A DNA stretch of 54,462 nt from Streptococcus mitis (lineage in GTDB: Bacteria; Bacillota; Bacilli; Lactobacillales; Streptococcaceae), in assembly GCA_001914195.1 (NCBI GenBank), contig MKYF01000014.1, forward strand, positions 1-54,462, read 5' to 3'. The stretch's first letter is position 1, and each line of letters begins with the position of its first letter. Below, piece after piece: positions 8,686 to 16,144 of this stretch. Position numbers and translations under genes: made by a program. The notes beneath the pieces were generated by a model. The model had not been told where the DNA came from. It did no database searches and saw only the letters and a program-made list of their open reading frames with translations.

Positions 8686-8708
8686 GATTGATTCCTAAGT
8701 TTTCTTTC
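8681..8708 (+). terminator. Terminator overlapping the MFS stop codon
   Basis: CTTAGGA (8681-8687) pairs with TCCTAAG (8693-8699), followed by a T-rich tract. The stop codon is part of the left arm. Confidence 0.75.
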
Positions 8709-8745
8709 GGGATTTTTGTACCCAGACAATATTTGTTTTAGACCC

Positions 8746-8774
8746 TTGTTTATAGATTATTTTCTTGATAAAAT
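8746..8774 (+). promoter_or_regulatory. truA promoter, predicted leaderless
   Basis: TTGTTT (8746-8751), a 17-bp spacer and TAAAAT (8769-8774). Seven bases separate the -10 from the truA ATG and there is no Shine-Dalgarno sequence. Confidence 0.65.
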
Positions 8775-8781
8775 AAAAGTT

Positions 8782-9531
8782 ATGACAAGATATAAAGCAA
8801 CTATTTCCTATGATGGTTACGCCTTTGCTGGTTTTCAGCGCCAGCCTCATGCGCGTAGCGTTCAGGAAGAAATTGAAAAAACCTTGACTAGATTGAATAA
8901 GGGGAAAGCCATCACTGTTCACGGTGCTGGTAGAACTGATAGTGGGGTTCATGCCCTGGGACAGGTGCTTCATTTTGACCTACCTTATCAGATGGATGAG
9001 GAGAAGCTCCGTTTTGCTTTGGACACTCAGTCTCCTGAAGATATTGATGTGATTTCAATTGAGCTTGTGGCGGATGATTTTCATTGTCGTTATGCCAAGC
9101 ACAGTAAGACCTATGAGTTTATCGTAGACAGGGGCCGTCCCAAAAATCCTATGCGTCGTCACTATGCCACCCACTTTCCTTATCCGCTTGATGTGGAACG
9201 GATGCAGAAGGCTGTCAAAAAGCTAGAGGGCACCCACGATTTCGCCGGTTTTACAGCCTCTGGAACCAGTGTGGAAGACAAGGTTCGCACCATTACAGAA
9301 GCTAGTTTAACAGTTGATGAGACAGGTCAGTTTTTGACCTTTACCTTTTCAGGAAATGGTTTCTTGTATAAGCAGATTCGTAATATGGTGGGGACACTGC
9401 TCAAAATCGGAAATAATCGAATGCCAGTAGAGCAGATTGACCTGATATTGGAGAAAAAGGACAGGCAACTTGCAGGTCCCACTGCAGCACCTAATGGTTT
9501 GTATTTAAAGGAGATTCGTTATGAAGAATAA
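8782..9531 (+). CDS. truA: tRNA pseudouridine(38-40) synthase TruA
   Basis: A 249-aa pseudouridine synthase that modifies U38, U39 and U40 of the tRNA anticodon arm. The catalytic aspartate is Asp53 in the GRTDSGVHA motif. The N-terminal ISYDGYAFAGFQRQ strand and C-terminal FLYKQIRNMVG are family hallmarks. A longer frame from 8716 is rejected: the promoter lies inside it and homology starts at 8782. The gene overlaps pdxK by 11 bp. Confidence 0.95.
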   Translation: MTRYKATISYDGYAFAGFQRQPHARSVQEEIEKTLTRLNKGKAITVHGAGRTDSGVHALGQVLHFDLPYQMDEEKLRFALDTQSPEDIDVISIELVADDFHCRYAKHSKTYEFIVDRGRPKNPMRRHYATHFPYPLDVERMQKAVKKLEGTHDFAGFTASGTSVEDKVRTITEASLTVDETGQFLTFTFSGNGFLYKQIRNMVGTLLKIGNNRMPVEQIDLILEKKDRQLAGPTAAPNGLYLKEIRYEE

Positions 9532-10294
9532 TCGTATTTTAGCACTTTCAGGAAATGATATTTTTAGTGGTGGTGGATTGTCCGCTGATTTGGCTACTTA
9601 TACCTTGAACGGCTTGCATGGCTTTGTAGCAGTGACTTGCTTGACAGCTTTAACAGAAAAGGGCTTTGAAGTCTTTCCAACTGACGATGTCATTTTTCAA
9701 CATGAATTAGATAGCTTGCGTGATGTGGAGTTTGGGGGAATTAAGATTGGTCTTCTTCCTACTGTCAGTGTGGCTGAGAAGGCCTTGGACTTTATCAAAC
9801 AACGCCCAGGAGTGCCTGTGGTTCTGGATCCTGTCTTGGTCTGCAAGGAAACGCACGACGTAGCAGTTAGTGAACTCTGCCAAGAGTTGATTCGCTTTTT
9901 CCCTCATGTCAGTGTGATTACGCCTAATCTTCCTGAAGCAGAATTATTGGCTGGTCAGGAAATCAAAACCTTGGAAGACATGAAAGCTGCAGCGCAGAAA
10001 TTGCATGACTTAGGAGCGCCAGCAGTCATTATCAAGGGAGGCAATCGACTTAGTCAGGACAAGGCTGTAGATGTCTTTTATGACGGACAAACCTTTACAG
10101 TCCTAGAAAATCCTGTCATCCAAGGGCAAAATGCTGGTGCAGGTTGTACCTTTGCTTCTAGCATTGCCAGTCACTTGGTTAAAGGTGATGAACTTTTACC
10201 AGCAGTAGAAAGCTCTAAGGCTTTCGTTTATCGTGCCATTGCACAAGCAGATCAGTATGGAGTAAGACAATATGAAGCAAACCAAAACAACTAA
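9521..10294 (+). CDS. pdxK: Pyridoxal kinase / hydroxymethylpyrimidine kinase (PdxK/ThiD-like)
   Basis: A 257-aa ribokinase-fold vitamin kinase. The N-terminal LSGNDIFSGGGLSADL, the substrate-binding VLDPVLV and the catalytic NAGAGCTFASSI segment are seen; the Cys in this last motif is typical of the ThiD/PdxK-type enzymes with pyridoxal kinase activity. The start codon at 9521 has AAGGAG upstream. The gene overlaps the following ECF substrate-binding subunit by 23 bp, which argues for salvage of an imported vitamin, most likely pyridoxine or pyridoxal. Thiamine-precursor phosphorylation is the alternative. Confidence 0.85.
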   Translation: MKNNRILALSGNDIFSGGGLSADLATYTLNGLHGFVAVTCLTALTEKGFEVFPTDDVIFQHELDSLRDVEFGGIKIGLLPTVSVAEKALDFIKQRPGVPVVLDPVLVCKETHDVAVSELCQELIRFFPHVSVITPNLPEAELLAGQEIKTLEDMKAAAQKLHDLGAPAVIIKGGNRLSQDKAVDVFYDGQTFTVLENPVIQGQNAGAGCTFASSIASHLVKGDELLPAVESSKAFVYRAIAQADQYGVRQYEANQNN

Positions 10295-10733
10295 AATCGC
10301 CCTTGTATCCCTATTAACCGCCCTTTCTGTGGTTCTAGGTTATTTCTTAAAAATTCCAACACCGACAGGCATTCTAACTCTTTTAGATGCGGGTGTTTTC
10401 TTTGCGGCCTTCTACTTTGGTAGTCGTGAAGGGGCTGTAGTAGGAGGACTAGCAGGTTTCTTGATTGACCTCTTATCAGGCTATCCTCAATGGATGTTCT
10501 TTAGCTTGGTCAACCATGGCTTGCAAGGATTTTTCGCAGGATTTAAAGGAAAAACTCAGTGGGTAGGCCTTATCTTAGCAACTATTGCCATGGTAGGGGG
10601 TTACGCGTTGGGTTCTACTTTGATGAATGGCTGGGCAGCAGCCCTACCAGAAATCTTACCAAATTTCATGCAAAATATGGTAGGGATGATTGTAGGATTT
10701 ATTCTTAGTCAAAGTATCAAGAAGATTAAGTAA
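10272..10733 (+). CDS. ECF transporter S component, probably for vitamin B6
   Basis: A 153-aa membrane protein with about five or six helices and the start typical of ECF substrate-specificity subunits (KIALVSLLTALSVVLGYFLKIPTP). Such subunits work with the shared EcfA-EcfA'-EcfT energising module encoded elsewhere. Overlap with the upstream vitamin kinase suggests import of a pyridoxine-type substrate, as proposed for PdxU-like proteins. The assignment of substrate is by context only. Its TAA begins the tandem repeat block described separately. Confidence 0.82.
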   Translation: MKQTKTTKIALVSLLTALSVVLGYFLKIPTPTGILTLLDAGVFFAAFYFGSREGAVVGGLAGFLIDLLSGYPQWMFFSLVNHGLQGFFAGFKGKTQWVGLILATIAMVGGYALGSTLMNGWAAALPEILPNFMQNMVGMIVGFILSQSIKKIK

Positions 10734-10764
10734 AGAGACTGAGTCAAAAGTCTTTCAAATAAGA

Positions 10765-10809
10765 AAAACGCATAGTATCAGGTGTTTGAACCTTGATACT
10801 ATGCGTTTT
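10765..10809. terminator. Hairpin repeat copy 1 (bidirectional terminator-like)
   Basis: AAAACGCATAGTATCAGG and its near-perfect complement, ending CGTTTT, form an approximately 18-bp stem with one bulge. The same hairpin recurs at 11055, 46938 and 52111. It may be a member of the pneumococcal SPRITE class (terminator-like dispersed repeats), but I cannot confirm this from memory. Confidence 0.75.
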
Positions 10810-10825
10810 ATTGTGGGAAGATTTT

Positions 10826-11021
10826 ATACTCTTCGAAAATCTCTTCAAACCGCGTCAACGTTGCCTTGCCGTAGATATGGTTACTGACTTCGTCAGTTCT
10901 ATCCACAACCTCAAAACAGTGTTTTGAGCTGACTTCATCAGTCTTATCTGCAATCTCAAAACATTGTTTTGAGCAACCTGCGGCTAGCTTCCTAGTTTGC
11001 ACTTTGATTTTCATTGAGTAT
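10826..11021 (+). repeat. BOX element 1 (boxA-boxB-boxB-boxC)
   Basis: It starts ATACTCTTCGAAAATC and ends TTTTCATTGAGTAT. The boxA core (complement of the BOX-A1R primer site), two copies of the TTCGTCAG/TTCATCAG boxB module and the boxC core TGCGGCTAGCTTCC are all present. It is about 196 bp long. BOX elements are nonautonomous repeats characteristic of S. pneumoniae and relatives. Confidence 0.92.
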
Positions 11022-11054
11022 AAAGAGGCTGAGTCAAAAGTCTTTCAAATAAGA

Positions 11055-11100
11055 AAAACGCATAGTATCAGGTGTTGAAAACCTTGATACTATGCGTTTT
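11055..11100. terminator. Hairpin repeat copy 2 (bidirectional terminator-like)
   Basis: The same stem as copy 1, AAAACGCATAGTATCAGG, with its complement ending at 11100. Located in the second tandem unit. Confidence 0.75.
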
Positions 11101-11116
11101 ATTGTGGGAAGATTTT

Positions 11117-11266
11117 ATACTCTTCGAAAATCTCTTCAAACCGCGTCAACGTCGCCTTGCCATATATATGTGACTGACTTCGTCAGTCTTATCTGCAACC
11201 TCAAAACATTGTTTTGAGCAACCTGCGGCTAGTTTCCTAGTTTGCTCTTTGATTTTCATTGAGTAT
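11117..11266 (+). repeat. BOX element 2 (boxA-boxB-boxC)
   Basis: About 150 bp with a single boxB module, the same ends as BOX 1, and boxC carrying TGCGGCTAGTTTCC. It ends 10 bp from the pepQ stop codon. Confidence 0.92.
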
Positions 11267-11276
11267 TAGATGAATA

Positions 11277-12359
11277 TTAATCAAAATAAAGCAAATCTTT
11301 GCTGGTGCTTGTAAAGAGGTCAAATCCATCCTTGGTAACAACACCGCAGTCTTCGATACGAACACCGACTTTACCAGGGATATAGATACCTGGTTCAACA
11401 GAGAAGCACATGCCTTCTTCGATGACCATGTCGTTTCCTTCCATGATAGATGGGAATTCGTGGACATCCATACCGATACCATGACCGAGACGGTGGTTGA
11501 AGTACTCGCCGTAACCAGCTTTTTCGATGACCTCACGGGCAGCGCGATCCACTTCATGGGCAGTCACACCTGGCTTGATAAAGTTAAGAGCAGCTTGTTG
11601 GGCTTCAAGAGTCAAGTTATAAATATCTTTCTTGAATTGGTCTGGTTTACCAACAGCGACTGTACGAGTCATATCTGAAGCATAGCCGTTGACCAGAACA
11701 CCGAGGTCAAAGAGGAGAAGAGCATCATTTTCAACCTTATTAGCTGCTGGAATACCGTGTGGATTTGCAGCATTATCACCAGTCAAGACCATGGTATCAA
11801 AACTCATTTCATAGCCTTCACGTTTCATGGCAAAGTCGATTTGGGCGATGATATCTGTCTCAGTCTTATCAAGAGAAATATTGTCAAACCCCACTTTAAC
11901 AGCCTTGTCCGCATAGAGACCTGCAACCATCATTTTTTGCACTTCGTCAGCTGATTTGATGAGGCGCATGCGTTGGATATGAGGTGTGAGATTTTCAAAC
12001 TCAGCAGTTTCAAAAACGGTTTTTAAACCATGATATTTTGTCAAGATGAGATTGTCAAACTCAACAGCGACACGTTTGAAGTCAAGTTGTGGAAGAGCAT
12101 GTTTCATTTTTTGCCATGGATTTTCAGAATCCACATAGCCCACAACTGGGAAGGAAACAGTGCTAGTAGCACGCTCCACTTCAAGGGCTGGGACAAAGAG
12201 GAGGGGTTCCTGATCCGCTATGACAAAAAGGAACATCTGGCGTTCATGGGGATCACTGTAAAAGCCAGTGAGGTAATTGATTGTGACGGGGTCAGATACG
12301 ACAGCGACGTCTAGTTTTTCTGATTCAAGATATGTTACGATTTGTTGTAATTTAGACAT
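11277..12359 (-). CDS. pepQ: Xaa-Pro dipeptidase PepQ (M24 family)
   Basis: A 360-aa metallopeptidase that splits dipeptides with C-terminal proline, part of peptide nitrogen assimilation in the cytoplasm. The N-terminal creatinase-like domain (about residues 1-125) is followed by the M24 pita-bread domain. The metal ligands are visible in LLFDLGVLVNGYASDMTR, HRLGHGIGMDVHE, FSVEPGIY and VRIEDCG. The length is normal. No strong promoter is seen in the 127 bp up to the gatD stop codon, which hold the murT-gatD terminator. In lactic acid bacteria, pepQ-type genes are often under CcpA control; no clear cre site is seen here. Confidence 0.93.
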   Translation of the reverse strand: MSKLQQIVTYLESEKLDVAVVSDPVTINYLTGFYSDPHERQMFLFVIADQEPLLFVPALEVERATSTVSFPVVGYVDSENPWQKMKHALPQLDFKRVAVEFDNLILTKYHGLKTVFETAEFENLTPHIQRMRLIKSADEVQKMMVAGLYADKAVKVGFDNISLDKTETDIIAQIDFAMKREGYEMSFDTMVLTGDNAANPHGIPAANKVENDALLLFDLGVLVNGYASDMTRTVAVGKPDQFKKDIYNLTLEAQQAALNFIKPGVTAHEVDRAAREVIEKAGYGEYFNHRLGHGIGMDVHEFPSIMEGNDMVIEEGMCFSVEPGIYIPGKVGVRIEDCGVVTKDGFDLFTSTSKDLLYFD

Positions 12360-12429
12360 ATGCTACCTTCTTTCTACCCCTCTATTTTGGCAAAAAAAGT
12401 GAGAAAATGCAAGGGAGAAGGGTAAAAGA

Positions 12430-12468
12430 AAAGACAAAAAGAACTCCGACAAGATAATGGAGTTCTTT
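12430..12468 (-). terminator. Terminator of murT-gatD
   Basis: On the minus strand, AAGAACTCC pairs with GGAGTTCTT (12467-12459 and 12447-12439), followed by TTTGTCTTTT. Confidence 0.85.
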
Positions 12469-12486
12469 GATATAGTTTCACTTTGT

Positions 12487-13269
12487 TTAAGAAAACTCAG
12501 CCTTACTTTTGACATCACTGTATTCTTCAGCGATTTCTTGGCTGAGAATGTCTTCATAAGCAGGGAGTTGAATGTCCTGACCATATTTCTTCTTGAGGGC
12601 TGTAGTGACTAGGCGATAAGCTAGATTGGCATTACGAGAGAGGATAGGCCCGTGGAAGTAGGAACCAAAGACATTCTTGTAATGAACCCCTTCGCCGACC
12701 TTTTCTTCGTTGTTTCCATTTCCATAGACAACCTGTCCCAGCGGTTTTTGGTCGTCTGAGAGGAAGGTACGGCCCTGATGATTCTCAAAACCATAGTAGG
12801 TTTCATCGAAATCTTCATTGTGAATCTTGATGTCACCGATAAAACGGTTATTGGTCTGGTTGAGGGTGTAGTGGCCCATGACCCCTAGTCCTTCGATGCG
12901 TCTCCCTGAAGCTTCAACATAATATTGCCCCAATAGTTGGAAACCACCACATATAGCCAGAACCACACCGTCGTTTTGGATGTAGTTGTCAATGCTCTCT
13001 TTTTTAGCAGGTAGGTCGTCTGCAATAATACTTTGTTCAAAGTCTTGACCGCCACCGAAAAAGGCGATGTCGTAGTGATTTTCGTCAAAGTCATCATGGA
13101 GTGAAACGATGTCAACGGTCACATGGGCCCCCAGTTTTTCAGCCACATACTTGAGCATGAGGATATTTCCATTGTCCCCATAGGTATTCATGAGGTTTCC
13201 GTAGAGGTGGGCAATGTTGATCTGATAGGGGTAATTGCCAGCTTTTGAGGAAAGTGAAGTATAAACCAT
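12487..13269 (-). CDS. gatD: Lipid II isoglutaminyl synthase, glutaminase subunit GatD
   Basis: A 260-aa class I glutamine amidotransferase (CobB/CobQ-like) that releases ammonia from glutamine for MurT. The nucleophile is Cys107 by my count in the AICGGFQLLG motif, and the catalytic His lies in SYFHGPILSRN. The MurT-GatD complex amidates D-isoglutamate in the lipid II stem peptide, which is essential for cross-linking in pneumococcus. The start codon overlaps the murT stop codon by one base, so translation is coupled. Confidence 0.95.
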   Translation of the reverse strand: MVYTSLSSKAGNYPYQINIAHLYGNLMNTYGDNGNILMLKYVAEKLGAHVTVDIVSLHDDFDENHYDIAFFGGGQDFEQSIIADDLPAKKESIDNYIQNDGVVLAICGGFQLLGQYYVEASGRRIEGLGVMGHYTLNQTNNRFIGDIKIHNEDFDETYYGFENHQGRTFLSDDQKPLGQVVYGNGNNEEKVGEGVHYKNVFGSYFHGPILSRNANLAYRLVTTALKKKYGQDIQLPAYEDILSQEIAEEYSDVKSKAEFS

Positions 13270-14612
13270 TAGTTCATCTCCTTTCTAACAATCTGACGAC
13301 TAGCCAGCAGTTCGCGGAATTCAAGCATAGCAGTATAGGTAGCCAGAATATAAGCATGCTTGCAGTCTTGGTTCTTAATGGTCTTAAGAACTTGTTCCAG
13401 ACTACTTGTTTCAGTGATTTTCTCAGCTGGATAGCCTGTTACTCGTAGACGACGAGCGATTTCAGAATGACGAACACCGCCAGCGTTGATTTCAGGGATG
13501 TCCATCTCAGTGATTTGTTCAAAATCAGCATCCCAGATCCAGCTTGTATCAATTCCGTCTGCATAGTTAGCGTTAAGGAGGACAGATAGGCTAAATGGAT
13601 AAGGTGCTAGTTTAATCATTTCGATAGCTTGGGTTGCACCGACTGGATTTTTAATTAAGACAAGGGTACATTCCTTGTCACCGATATGGAAGGTTTCTTG
13701 GCGTCCAAAGACAGCACGGCTCTTATCAAATCCCTGTTTGATGAGTTGTGAATCTGCACCAAGGAAACGGGCGATGGCAACCGCAGCTAGGGCGTTGTAG
13801 ATATTGTAGAGACCACCGATTTGAATACCGTATTCTTGTCCGTCAATGACAAAGCGAGAGCGATTGTTGGTCAACTCAACTAGTTCTGTCAAACGATAGT
13901 CGAGATCAGGACGTTTACATCCGCAGCCTTCACAGATATAGGCACCCAAGTTTGCATAGGTATTATGCTCGTATTTGAGGATGCCTTGACAGTCAGGACA
14001 GAGAATCCCTTCTGTATTATAGTGAGCCAGCTGGGCTGGTCCTTTCTCCAAGTCAAAACCAAAATACTCTACAGGATTTGGAATAGCTGGCTTGTAGAAA
14101 AGTGGACTGTCTCCATTAAGGAGAACAGTGGCAGTAGGCACCTTACGAATAGCATCCAAAATCATCTTGTAAGTTGTGTAAATCTCACCATAGCGGTCCA
14201 TCTGATCACGGAAAATGTTAGTAATGACAAAAAGGCTAGGATGGATATAGTCACAGATACGAGAAAGACTGGCTTCGTCAATTTCGAGAACGGCAATATT
14301 TTTCCCAGTTTTAGAAGATTTGGCTGTTAAGAAGGTTGTCGCAATTCCTGTAATCATGTTGGCACCGCTTGGGTTGGTCAGAACTTGACCATAAACCTCT
14401 TTTAAAATGCCGACAGTGAGGGCGGTTGTCAAGGTTTTTCCGTTGGTTCCAGTGACCACGACAATCTCGTAGTTCTTAGCTAGATTTTGTAAAATATCTT
14501 TATCAAATTGAAGGGCAAGTTTTCCTGGGAGCGTACTTCCACGACCAAGACGGTTCAAGATGAAGTGGGAAGAACGCCCAGCTAGGAGACCCAAAGTAGT
14601 TTTTAATTTCAT
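13269..14612 (-). CDS. murT: Lipid II isoglutaminyl synthase, Mur-ligase-like subunit MurT
   Basis: A 447-aa Mur-ligase-family ATPase that amidates the D-Glu of lipid II with ammonia from GatD, at the inner face of the membrane. The P-loop GTNGKT is at residues 55-60. The zinc ribbon peculiar to MurT is visible as Cys205, Cys208, Cys227 and Cys230, and the C-terminal DUF1727-type domain follows at about residues 310-430. The ATG at 14612 lies only 6 bp after a TATAAT box and has no Shine-Dalgarno sequence, so the transcript is probably leaderless. Confidence 0.95.
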   Translation of the reverse strand: MKLKTTLGLLAGRSSHFILNRLGRGSTLPGKLALQFDKDILQNLAKNYEIVVVTGTNGKTLTTALTVGILKEVYGQVLTNPSGANMITGIATTFLTAKSSKTGKNIAVLEIDEASLSRICDYIHPSLFVITNIFRDQMDRYGEIYTTYKMILDAIRKVPTATVLLNGDSPLFYKPAIPNPVEYFGFDLEKGPAQLAHYNTEGILCPDCQGILKYEHNTYANLGAYICEGCGCKRPDLDYRLTELVELTNNRSRFVIDGQEYGIQIGGLYNIYNALAAVAIARFLGADSQLIKQGFDKSRAVFGRQETFHIGDKECTLVLIKNPVGATQAIEMIKLAPYPFSLSVLLNANYADGIDTSWIWDADFEQITEMDIPEINAGGVRHSEIARRLRVTGYPAEKITETSSLEQVLKTIKNQDCKHAYILATYTAMLEFRELLASRQIVRKEMN

Positions 14613-14618
14613 GTTTCT

Positions 14619-14647
14619 ATTATATCATACTGCGCCCAGCAGTCCAA
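14619..14647 (-). promoter_or_regulatory. murT-gatD promoter, predicted leaderless
   Basis: On the minus strand, TTGGAC (14647-14642), a 17-bp spacer and TATAAT (14624-14619) with TGA ahead of it (extended -10). Six bases separate the -10 from the murT ATG. Confidence 0.75.
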
Positions 14648-14903
14648 TAACTAAAGTAACCTCTAAGATCAACTAAAGAAGTAACCTTAGAGGTGCTTTT
14701 TAGGTTCTGATTAAACCAATCAAATACAATATCTTTGAATTTGATAACTTTGGCAACTTTAAGAAATAAATCTTTCTTGCTCTGAACATAAGAAAGGAGA
14801 GGACATCAATTACCTTCTGCAGGTTTTAAAATTTCATTAATCCATTATAGTTGACAAAGATACCTAACTTTTGGGATTTAGATTATTTTTTGGAAAGTCT
14901 CTT
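14648..14903. other. Gene-free 256 bp with one inverted repeat
   Basis: No coding frame with a plausible start is seen. An inverted repeat pairs AACCTCTAAG (14658-14667) with CTTAGAGGT (14686-14694), followed on the plus strand by GCTTTTTAGG. It could terminate plus-strand transcription or be the relic of a lost element. The rest is AT-rich and unremarkable. Confidence 0.5.
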
Positions 14904-15659
14904 TTATAATAAATTACGAATTTTTTCTTTTATAAATGCGTTAAGAGGATAGTGTTTATCAAGATATTCTAGGAGTGCCTGAGCAGATTCAGAAATTCGT
15001 TCGTAACCTTGCAAAAAGTAGGGTAATTGTTTGGCTTCATTTGGATAACCTTTTTCAAATCGTCTGTTGCTGTTAAAAATATCTATAAAATTAGATTTAG
15101 AAGTTTTTTCCAAATTGATTAGTTCAGTCCAGAGCTTGACAGATCTGTTTTGGATGAAATCATAAGCAGCCAATTTTTCCCCTCGTTGATAGCGACCTAG
15201 TCCTATATATAGGTTGCATAAAATTTCTCCCAACAGCCATTCACGATCTCTATTTTCTTTTGATGGCAATCTTTGTGGCTGGCAGATTGTTCCATCAAAA
15301 CCGACCTCCTTCCAGATAATTTTGCCTTCAGCGAAAGGAATGTTTACTAGTTCGTGAGCTTCAAAGATAGCAAATTCACAAAAAACATCATCTTCAAATA
15401 GAACTTTATGTCCGTCCACTGTATTTTGGTAGTGAAATGCAATTGGTTCTAGATTACTTAACCAAGTTAGATCCTGGATATAGGCCTGCTTGTAGCCATC
15501 TTTTACAATAACAAAGAAATCCAAATCGGAGTACTGATCCAATCGTTCTCTTTCTGATCCGCAAGAACCAAGTGCCAGCAAAGCTAGTGCTTGTCTAGAA
15601 TCTTTTAGAGACTGACCAATATCATCTAGTCTTTGTAATAGTAATTCTGTTTTATTCAT
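14904..15659 (-). CDS. Nucleotidyltransferase-domain protein (ANT-like), function unknown
   Basis: A 251-aa protein with the DNA-polymerase-beta-type nucleotidyltransferase core: LGSCGSERERLDQYSDLDFF (residues about 30-50) gives the GS and D-x-D catalytic elements, and DVFCEFAIFEA near 100 may supply the third acid. Such proteins transfer nucleotides to small molecules (aminoglycoside adenylyltransferases are the known cases), but no drug class can be inferred here and a resistance label would be unjustified. It has its own strong promoter and is followed by no clear terminator. Confidence 0.8.
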   Translation of the reverse strand: MNKTELLLQRLDDIGQSLKDSRQALALLALGSCGSERERLDQYSDLDFFVIVKDGYKQAYIQDLTWLSNLEPIAFHYQNTVDGHKVLFEDDVFCEFAIFEAHELVNIPFAEGKIIWKEVGFDGTICQPQRLPSKENRDREWLLGEILCNLYIGLGRYQRGEKLAAYDFIQNRSVKLWTELINLEKTSKSNFIDIFNSNRRFEKGYPNEAKQLPYFLQGYERISESAQALLEYLDKHYPLNAFIKEKIRNLL

Positions 15660-15690
15660 ATCGTTACCTCATTGTTTCTTGTTTACAGAC

Positions 15691-15719
15691 ATTATATAGT
15701 TAATATTTTCGAAAGTCAA
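15691..15719 (-). promoter_or_regulatory. Promoter of the nucleotidyltransferase gene
   Basis: On the minus strand, TTGACT (15719-15714), a 17-bp spacer and TATAAT (15696-15691). The leader is about 25 nt and contains GAGG. Confidence 0.75.
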
Positions 15720-16099
15720 TTTCATCCCATACCAAATATATACTAATGTGATATGGGATTTCTTTCGATATTTTTTACAATGATAAAGTTTAAACATTTT
15801 GCGGAGTATTGCTCATATTATCAAGAACGAAGAAATTTGAAGTATTCTTTCGATGAAAATATACATACGACCCGCGCGAAGAGTGCCTAATTTACCTAAT
15901 TAGGCACGAAACAATCATTGCAAAATATCTTTTTAAATTACTCATAAAACGATGAGTTGAAGCGAGTTATTCAAAGTCATATGTATTGCTGATATTTGAA
16001 AGAGTGACCTGAAACTCAATATATAATTAGGACTGCTAAATAAAGTTTGGCTATTATATCACAAAAGAGGGAAAAGACAGATTTGGTGTTTCGCAGAAG
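15720..16099. other. Gene-free 380 bp with two inverted repeats
   Basis: No ORF with a credible start is visible. ATCCCATA (15724-15731) pairs with TATGGGAT (15752-15759). GTGCCTAATT (15883-15892) pairs perfectly with AATTAGGCAC (15898-15907) over a 5-nt loop and has no T run. A minus-strand extended -10, TGATATAAT, lies near 16053-16061. A small RNA or long leader of the nucleotidyltransferase gene is possible but unproven. Confidence 0.5.
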
Positions 16100-16124
16100 C
16101 AAAAACAGCCCGAAGAGAGCTGTC
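16100..16124 (-). terminator. Terminator of the disulfide-reductase gene
   Basis: On the minus strand, ACAGC pairs with GCTGT around TCTCTTCGG, followed by TTTTTGC. Confidence 0.7.
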
Positions 16125-16144
16125 AGTTAAGATGAGATTTCAAC

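Larger units (their letters stand above)
10731..11266. repeat. Tandem duplication of a hairpin-plus-BOX unit
   Basis: A block starting TAAAGAG(A/G)CTGAGTC occurs twice in tandem: unit 1 at 10731-11020 and unit 2 at 11021-11266. Each has the same hairpin repeat followed by a BOX element. Unit 1 has two boxB modules and unit 2 only one, so the copies diverged by one boxB. The block fills the convergent gap between the ECF gene and pepQ. Confidence 0.85.

Noticed and set aside
8716..8781. N-terminal extension of TruA
   Set aside because: It contains the truA promoter; TruA proteins begin near MTRYKATISYDG.
10808..11014. Minus-strand 68-aa ORF (MKIKVQTRKLAAGC...)
   Set aside because: It is the complement of BOX element 1. 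The same peptide family appears in every BOX copy (45879-46127, 49250-49441), so it is repeat-derived.
14648..14903. Remnant of an insertion sequence
   Set aside because: No recognisable transposase fragment in any frame; only one inverted repeat is seen.
14904..15659. Aminoglycoside-resistance gene
   Set aside because: Only the general nucleotidyltransferase core is visible; nothing identifies a drug substrate.
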